Source: Climacium dendroides
Taxonomy: Eukaryota; Streptophyta; Bryopsida; Hypnales; Climaciaceae
Direction: 5' to 3'
NCBI GenBank assembly: GCA_950106755.1
Contig: OX467083.1
Location: forward strand, 25,849,029-25,913,028
DNA length: 64,000 bases
In this document: positions 58,731 to 64,000 of the stretch, in pieces
How the letters are laid out: each line of letters starts with the position of its first letter
Position numbering within the stretch: position 1 is the stretch's first letter
Notes under the pieces: generated by a model
The model's database searches: none
What the model was told of the DNA's origin: nothing
What the model saw: the letters and a program-made list of their open reading frames with translations, nothing else
Translations under genes and position numbers: made by a program

Positions 58731-60907
58731 TCATGCGTTGGATTTAGAAGTGCTTGGTGTTGAGTACAGAGAGGCAGCAGGGCGCAAGCTCATTTGAAGA
58801 AGCAATGGGGTTTCGGGTCGAATGTTGAGGCCATGCGTGCCTTCATTGGCGGTGAGCTTCACTCCTGGCGGGGCTGACCATTCAAACGCATGAACAAACG
58901 AGCCGAGAGCCGCAGACAGTACTCTCATGGCCATTGTCCGTCCAGGGCAAATCCTGCATCATGATAAGACACCACACTCGAATTATGAATGCAAGACCTG
59001 ATATCTCAAATCATAATGAGGTGGCGAAAGCAGGAAATTAGGGTTTTAAGGATGATTAATTCGGTCCGTCTCTCCAAGCTAAATTCAATTTCGTTTACCT
59101 CCTTCCAGCTCCGAACGGAAGATATTGGTAATTGTTGGTCCCGTTCACACTCAAATCGGAGTCAAGGAACCTCTCTGGGTTGAACTGTAATGCATCGTCT
59201 CCCCAGGTCATTGGATCACGATGCAGTGCCCAGAAGTTTGCCATCACTGTTGTTCCCGCCGGCATGTGGTATCCTCCCAGGCTTGAATCTTCTATGTTGC
59301 AGTGCGGGATGCCAAGAGTCGTAGGAATATGTAGGCGCAAAACTTCCTTCAGCACAGCCTGCAAGAATTGATACGGATTCTGAAACATTGAAAATCGACG
59401 AACAGCCAGAAACTCGGAAACACAAAATTTGGGAAGAACCAATTTCTGTATTTGTGCACGTATCCATCAAAAAAAATTTCATGGTGCTGCCTCGTTACCT
59501 GCAGATACGGTAATTGAGCTGCCTCCTCCTCTTCTACAGGTCCACTCATGCCAAACTTTGTATCAATCTCCGCCTGTAATCTTTCCATCCACAGCGGCTG
59601 ACGCACAAGCTCCAGAAGCGACCATTCCAACGTGGAAGCTATCGTGTCCGATCCCGCTGTCAACAGTTCCTGAACCAAATGCAACGTCAGGAAAAAATAG
59701 AATCGTGAGAAGTTCAAGATTTTCCCAAGAACTGCATCAAGCGCGCACCTAGTGGTTACGAAATCTGAGAGGTACAGTTCAAGCATGTGACTTTAATTCA
59801 ATCGCAGCACATGAATCGATCCACGTAGTCTGCTTTGCATCCAGAAGCCCGAAACACACCTTGCACCAAGTAATTTGAGTTCAACTCTACAGAATGACAG
59901 CAGTGAAGCACTCTCGTTATCCGGAAGCTTACCAAAATAATAGACCTAGCGGTTGTCATCGTGTACTTGCCCTCCTTGCAAAGACGCAGCAAAGTCTCCA
60001 CGAAGTCAGTTTCCAATTCCTCCGCTGAAACGCTTCCATCTGGAACATGTTGTCGATACCATTCTAAAATAGACTCTGCGCAACTTACTTTGCGCTTGGT
60101 CACATCTTTCCATTTTGCATGGATGCCCCCCAAATCAAAACGTCCGAGGACGAGTCTTAGGCTAGGGATCATGTCTAGAATATTGTGCGTCGCCAAGAGC
60201 TTAATGTTCTCAGCCTCCAATTTCCTGTATGTTTGTGGATCCAGACCAGTTCCGCTCGATGGAACGCGCTCCGAATGCGAAAACGCTTTGTCGAATGTCG
60301 TCCGACAGTTGATCCGCAGACTCAATTCACTAACGACATCTCTTACGTCAACGATTTTCTCGCCCATGTCTGCCATAGTCGCCACCATCCGCCGTATCTC
60401 CTCCATTCGAGTACTCTTCTTCATCTCCAATTTCTGCGTCGTGAACAATTCACTGATACACAATTGACGCATCTCCCTCACTTTCGGAGTGTAAACACTA
60501 ACCGCAATCGACACATTCTCTTCGCCATAATTCATGTACTTGGAAGTCGTGTGCATGAGGTCGTGAATAGGTCGCGACACGAAATTCGCATCACTGACTG
60601 AAAAAAGCTCCTTGGCCATATTAGAATCCGACACAATCACCACTCGCACGCTTCCAAAGAAGATGCTCATGATATTCCCGTACCGCTTCGCCAGCTGCGC
60701 GAATGCTTGGTGAGGATGCGTTCCTCCTAAGAAGAGGTTTCCAAACAGCGGCCATGGGAACGGGCCTGGCGGTAGCTTCTTCTTCTTCTTCCCCAGCAAA
60801 CCAGACACAAACAGTAGCACAAGTACCAGACCCACGCAGAGCGCAATTCCGTAGGACAGAAGCTGATAGTTCCCCATCATCTTACCATCAAAACTACTAG
60901 ACTGCAT
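58731..60907 (-). CDS. Cytochrome P450, A-type (CYP71 clan)
   Basis: Four exons on the minus strand: 60907-59933, 59669-59499, 59358-59099 and 58953-58731, giving 542 residues. Features in order: N-terminal membrane anchor (about residues 16-38), Lys run and LPPGP hinge (45-49), I-helix AGSDT (330-334), K-helix ExxR (Glu387-Arg390), PERF (443-446) and heme loop FGAGRRICPG with ligand Cys471, split by intron 3. These are the A-type plant signatures, so an ER-bound monooxygenase needing P450 reductase is expected. Substrate is unknown; bryophyte and lycophyte A-type families cannot be told apart by eye. The frame is open to an ATG at 61204, but the anchor lies directly after Met at 60907, so I start there; the extra 99 residues look like leader. 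Introns have GT/AG ends and consistent phases. Confidence 0.93.
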
Positions 60908-61435
60908 AGCTAATTCTTCAAATCCTTGGGCGCAGTCACCAGCACTCGTTCCAAACTCTACCGAAACAGGGGATGCAAGATTAGGAGTGGACGTATCGCA
61001 AGGGAAGCACCACAGACTGCGGGGAGTAGTTGAAAACCGGAAACTTGAGGGAGACCATTTTTCAGAGGGCTGTCCGTCTTCACGGAGTGACGGCCACGGA
61101 ATGCTCGCATTGATGACGGCAGGCCACGCTCCCGTCGCCACCAGTAGAGTCCAGGGACTAGGGGTGAAGATTGTCGGAGCTGGAAAAATCGAAGCTACAA
61201 TCACGAACGTAACCTAGCTGTCAAATATTGATAGTTGTATGCCTCGGTGTGCTTCTTGCGGGGTTTTCTTTCTGGGACGAAAGTTTTGCGGAAGTTGGCT
61301 AAAGCTTGCGAAAGCTTGCTAAAGAGTCAGTGCAAGTTTGTTTCTTTGACGGAATAGTTGGAGAATTGCTGCAAAATCTTGAAAGTGGGGTCAAAAGTCA
61401 ATGCAATTTTTATTTTCTTTAAGGAATGGTTGGGG
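60908..61435. other. P450 leader and promoter region
   Basis: Contains the in-frame upstream ATG at 61204 and the likely promoter. No TATA box was assigned with confidence. A short AAGCTTGC(T/G)AAAG repeat lies near 61300-61325. Confidence 0.45.
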
Positions 61436-63459
61436 ATGTCATGTCCACTTCATTTACGAATTTTGGACATTCCCTTTCTCCCCGACGATGATTGTGTCCA
61501 CTCTTCTAGCCCTCTATGTCGGCACAGCAATGGGTCTCCAGGTCCCTACTTCCATGTCGTGGTACTCCTCCTAGTTCAGTCCCTCCTCCACCTCAACACG
61601 CCGCATTCCAATTTTCCATTCTCCACTAAAAAATTCTCATTCCATTAGTGCTCCAAACGTTAGCAGCGACAACACTTTCTTCATGATGAACCCACTGGCC
61701 ACTGGCCTTCCCTCAGGCTCTCAATTTTCCATTCTTGTGTTCACTATTGTTTCTACTCTCCCTTGCACCCGCACACTTGATTTTACCACGCCCATTTCAT
61801 TTTCTTGTCGCTCATGCTCCGCATCACGTTCATTGCCGCAATCTCACAAATTGGGCCGATTTGGGGGGGGCTTATACTCGCCCAAATCGACCTGACCCAC
61901 CCTCGTGGACCAAATCTTATGGTTTAATTCTTTCCTGCTGATCTACTACTCATCCGTGTTGATCTATTGCTCATCCCTGCTATTTATTCCCGCCTACTTT
62001 GTTTGTTTCGGATCCAGATTGCACCCCTGGCAAATCCTTTCCAATTCAATTCCAATTTCCATTTTGATTTTTAATTTTTTAATTTTGGAGTGCATGATCT
62101 TTGTTGGATACTTATTCAATAATCATTGTTGGTTTGTCTATGCTAGCTTTTGCTTGATAGTTTTATGGTTTGCTTTTTGACTGCATTTTATGCTATCATT
62201 CCAAGCATTTCCATTGACATCAAACATTTTCCATGTCGTGTTTTTCTAGATTGCCATACGCACACAGACATTGAGCAATCATGAGAGGGCTCTCATTGTC
62301 AAAATGCGTGAGGTTGGTATGAAATCTAGCCGCATTGCTCTCATTATGGGAATGTCCCATTTCACTGTTTCAACGGTCTTAATGAAATGGAAGGCATTTG
62401 GGCGTGTTACTACCGATAAACCAAAACCGCAGCCACCAAAACTCTCTGATTGTTCTTTTCGAGACCTAACACAGCTCATCATGTCCAATCGGCGCCTTAC
62501 ATTGGCGAATCTTACTGAAACATTCTATGTTCACCAAAACACCATCTATAAGCACATTCGGCATCTTGGTTTTGGAAATCACATTGCTCCAAGAAACCCT
62601 ACTTAAGTTTAGTACATAGGAAACGGAGGTTGGCATTTGCTCGGAAGTTTAGACATTGGGATGTCAATGATTGGAAAAACATCATCTGGACTGATGAGTT
62701 TTTTTTTGAGTTGGGCAAAGAAAGTCGCCACATCTGGGTTTGGCGAAAAGTGCATGAAAAGTATGTTGATCAGTGTTTGACGCCCACTTTTAAGTCAGGG
62801 AGAACATCGGTCATGGTTTGGGGTGCTTTCACTGGATTTGACAAATCCCCACTTATCTTCATACCACAAGGTGAGCGAACTGCTACTCATTTTGTAAATC
62901 ATATCTACAAAAGTACTCTAAGTGGATTTTATTTCATGTATGAATTGCCAGAACAACTCATTCTCATGGAAGATGGAGCTCCTGTGCATCGTGGCAAAGC
63001 TCATGGGATCACAAAACTAGAATGGCCTTTGAATTCCTTGGACTTGAACTCGATAGAAAACTTGTGGAAGATCGTTAAAGATTTGCTACGCCACCACAAA
63101 AAAAAAAAAAAAAAGAGGAGATGATCAAAACCATCAAAGCGGTTTGGGAGGATGTTTCTCTTGAGCAATTGCAAAACTTGATAACTAACATGCCTCATCA
63201 AATTCAAGCTGTCATTTTAGTGAGGGGGGAGCACTAGATGGTAGGTACTAGGCTCAATGAATCAAAAACATTCTATGATAACGTATGTTACATGTATATA
63301 TTACTATGGATTGTAAACTACTCTTCACTAGGATTTCAACAGGACTTATGGTCTCAAAATCCATCTGTTTTTGGCTAAGATATGGCTTTTTGAAGTTCCT
63401 AAACTTTTCAATGAAAACTGACCGAGGGCCAAATTTCGTAAATGAAGTGGACCTGACTG
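61436..63459 (+). mobile_element. Tc1/mariner-like element, about 2.0 kb, degenerate
   Basis: The terminal inverted repeats share an exact 18-bp core, GTCCACTTCATTTACGAA, at 61443-61460 and inverted at 63435-63452; similarity extends outwards to GTCA.GTCC and inwards to TTTGG. The right end reads CAGTCAGGTCC when reverse complemented and is flanked by TA (63460-63461), as for Tc1/mariner; the left flank is no longer TA. The interior carries a broken DDE_3-type transposase (62271-63237). The first 800 bp hold no coding frame. Confidence 0.8.
62271..63237 (+). pseudogene. Tc1/mariner-like transposase, two frameshifts
   Basis: The first frame (62271-62606) has helix-turn-helix domains: ALIVKMREVGMKSSRIALIM followed by a second HTH with NRRLTLANLTETF and KHIRHLGF. 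A one-base frame change near 62600-62615 leads to the second frame (to about 63110), with catalytic Asp in IIWTDEFFF, second Asp in LMEDGAPVHR and the Glu region NSLDLNSIENLWKIVK. A run of about 17 A at 63097-63114 shifts the frame again, and the C-terminal helix VWEDVSLEQLQNLITNMP follows in the new frame to a stop at 63235-63237. The catalytic residues survive, but the reading frame is broken twice, so the copy is a pseudogene. The A-run is a probable slippage site. Confidence 0.88.
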
Positions 63460-63461
63460 TA

Positions 63462-64000
63462 CAGTGGCCGTCGTAACTCGTAAGCCATTGCATTGCCAGT
63501 GAATTTGTTGTGTTCAGTGCTAACAAATTTTCAGGGGATAGTAGCGTATTTTTTAGGTGGTGATGGTCCCAAAAGCACTCTCTCACCAAAAATAAAAGAG
63601 ATTCACTATAAAAAAAAAGTGTTTGCCATTCCTGGATCCACTGCCGCATTTAGAGCACAATTGCAAATGGCACACTAGATATAGGCTTGGCCCAACCTAT
63701 CCTATTCCACCCCTACTCTAACAATAAATCTAGGCCTAATAGGTTCCCGTGCTCCTTCTAGAATCACCATTGAAGCTAGTCTTAATAGCATCTACATTGT
63801 GACATTGTTCTTAAGGGCATCCGCACTGTGACATTATTCTTAAGAGCATCTACACTATGACACCAAAAATGCATGTGAGTTGTCGCCTAAAGTGGCAATT
63901 GATCTGCATGCCTCCTATTCGCTTGATGGTGGATCTTGGACTAACACTAGTGGTTGTCTTGTCCTTATAGGTGATCTTTGGCTTGGTATTCTCTTTGACT
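63462..64000. other. Right-edge repeat-rich DNA
   Basis: Between about 63779 and 63862 a unit of 30-35 bp (CTTAAGRGCATCYRCACTRTGACA) is repeated three times, a pattern often seen in ends of small DNA elements. No gene is supported to the edge. Confidence 0.5.

Noticed and set aside
59798..59932. Continuation of the P450 frame beyond 59933
   Set aside because: It reads into intron 1 after a good GTAAGC donor; the I-helix AGSDT motif is in the next exon and joins in frame.
60908..61204. Upstream 99 codons as part of the P450
   Set aside because: P450s begin directly with the membrane anchor; this part has no conserved feature. Kept only as a finding.

Overview
This is a nuclear segment of a land plant. 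Every confident gene is split by GT-AG introns. The gene set includes a plastid/mitochondrion-type PPR-SMR protein, a plant cytosolic-type pyruvate kinase, a patatin-like lipase, an A-type P450 and an LTI65/RD29B-like stress protein. The mix of piggyBac-like, Tc1/mariner-like and CACTA transposons with very AT-rich spacers suggests a non-flowering plant (bryophyte or lycophyte). That placement is inference; the species cannot be fixed from the sequence alone.

Layout. 0.8-1.6 kb: copy A of a small twin-cysteine (CHCH-like) protein gene, minus strand. 2.4-5.7 kb: five-exon LTI65/RD29B-like gene, divergent from copy A, with a G-box in the shared promoter. 5.7-10 kb: AT-rich DNA with tandem repeats, a 958-bp TTAA-flanked MITE and a small TIR element. 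10.0-10.7 kb: copy B of the CHCH-like gene, inverted relative to A and with an identical protein. 10.9-12.1 kb: VPS22/SNF8 (ESCRT-II). 12.1-21.1 kb: transposon-derived DNA with a complete-ended CACTA element, a second TIR element and hairpins. 21.1-23.7 kb: eIF2alpha, minus, eight exons. 23.7-36.0 kb: AT-rich DNA with MITEs, a foldback element and a short GC-richer island near 30.6-31.2 kb.

36.0-41.1 kb: eight-exon patatin-like phospholipase fused to a long Tyr/Ser-rich tail. 42.5-47.8 kb: piggyBac-like transposon with both ends and TTAA flanks but a damaged transposase. 49.6-53.2 kb: PPR-SMR gene, six exons. 54.5-57.0 kb: cytosolic pyruvate kinase, minus, four exons. 58.7-60.9 kb: cytochrome P450, minus, four exons. 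61.4-63.5 kb: Tc1/mariner-like pseudo-element with recognisable TIRs.

The genes are unrelated housekeeping and stress genes with no operon-like logic. The most notable points are the inverted duplication of the CHCH-like gene with only synonymous coding differences, the long tail on the patatin-like protein, the piggyBac element with extra unrecognised ORFs, and a family of TTAA-flanked CCCTAAAGG-ended repeats that look like non-autonomous piggyBac-type elements. Exon boundaries were placed by hand from splice dinucleotides, reading frame and family conservation; each multi-exon gene sums to a whole number of codons.
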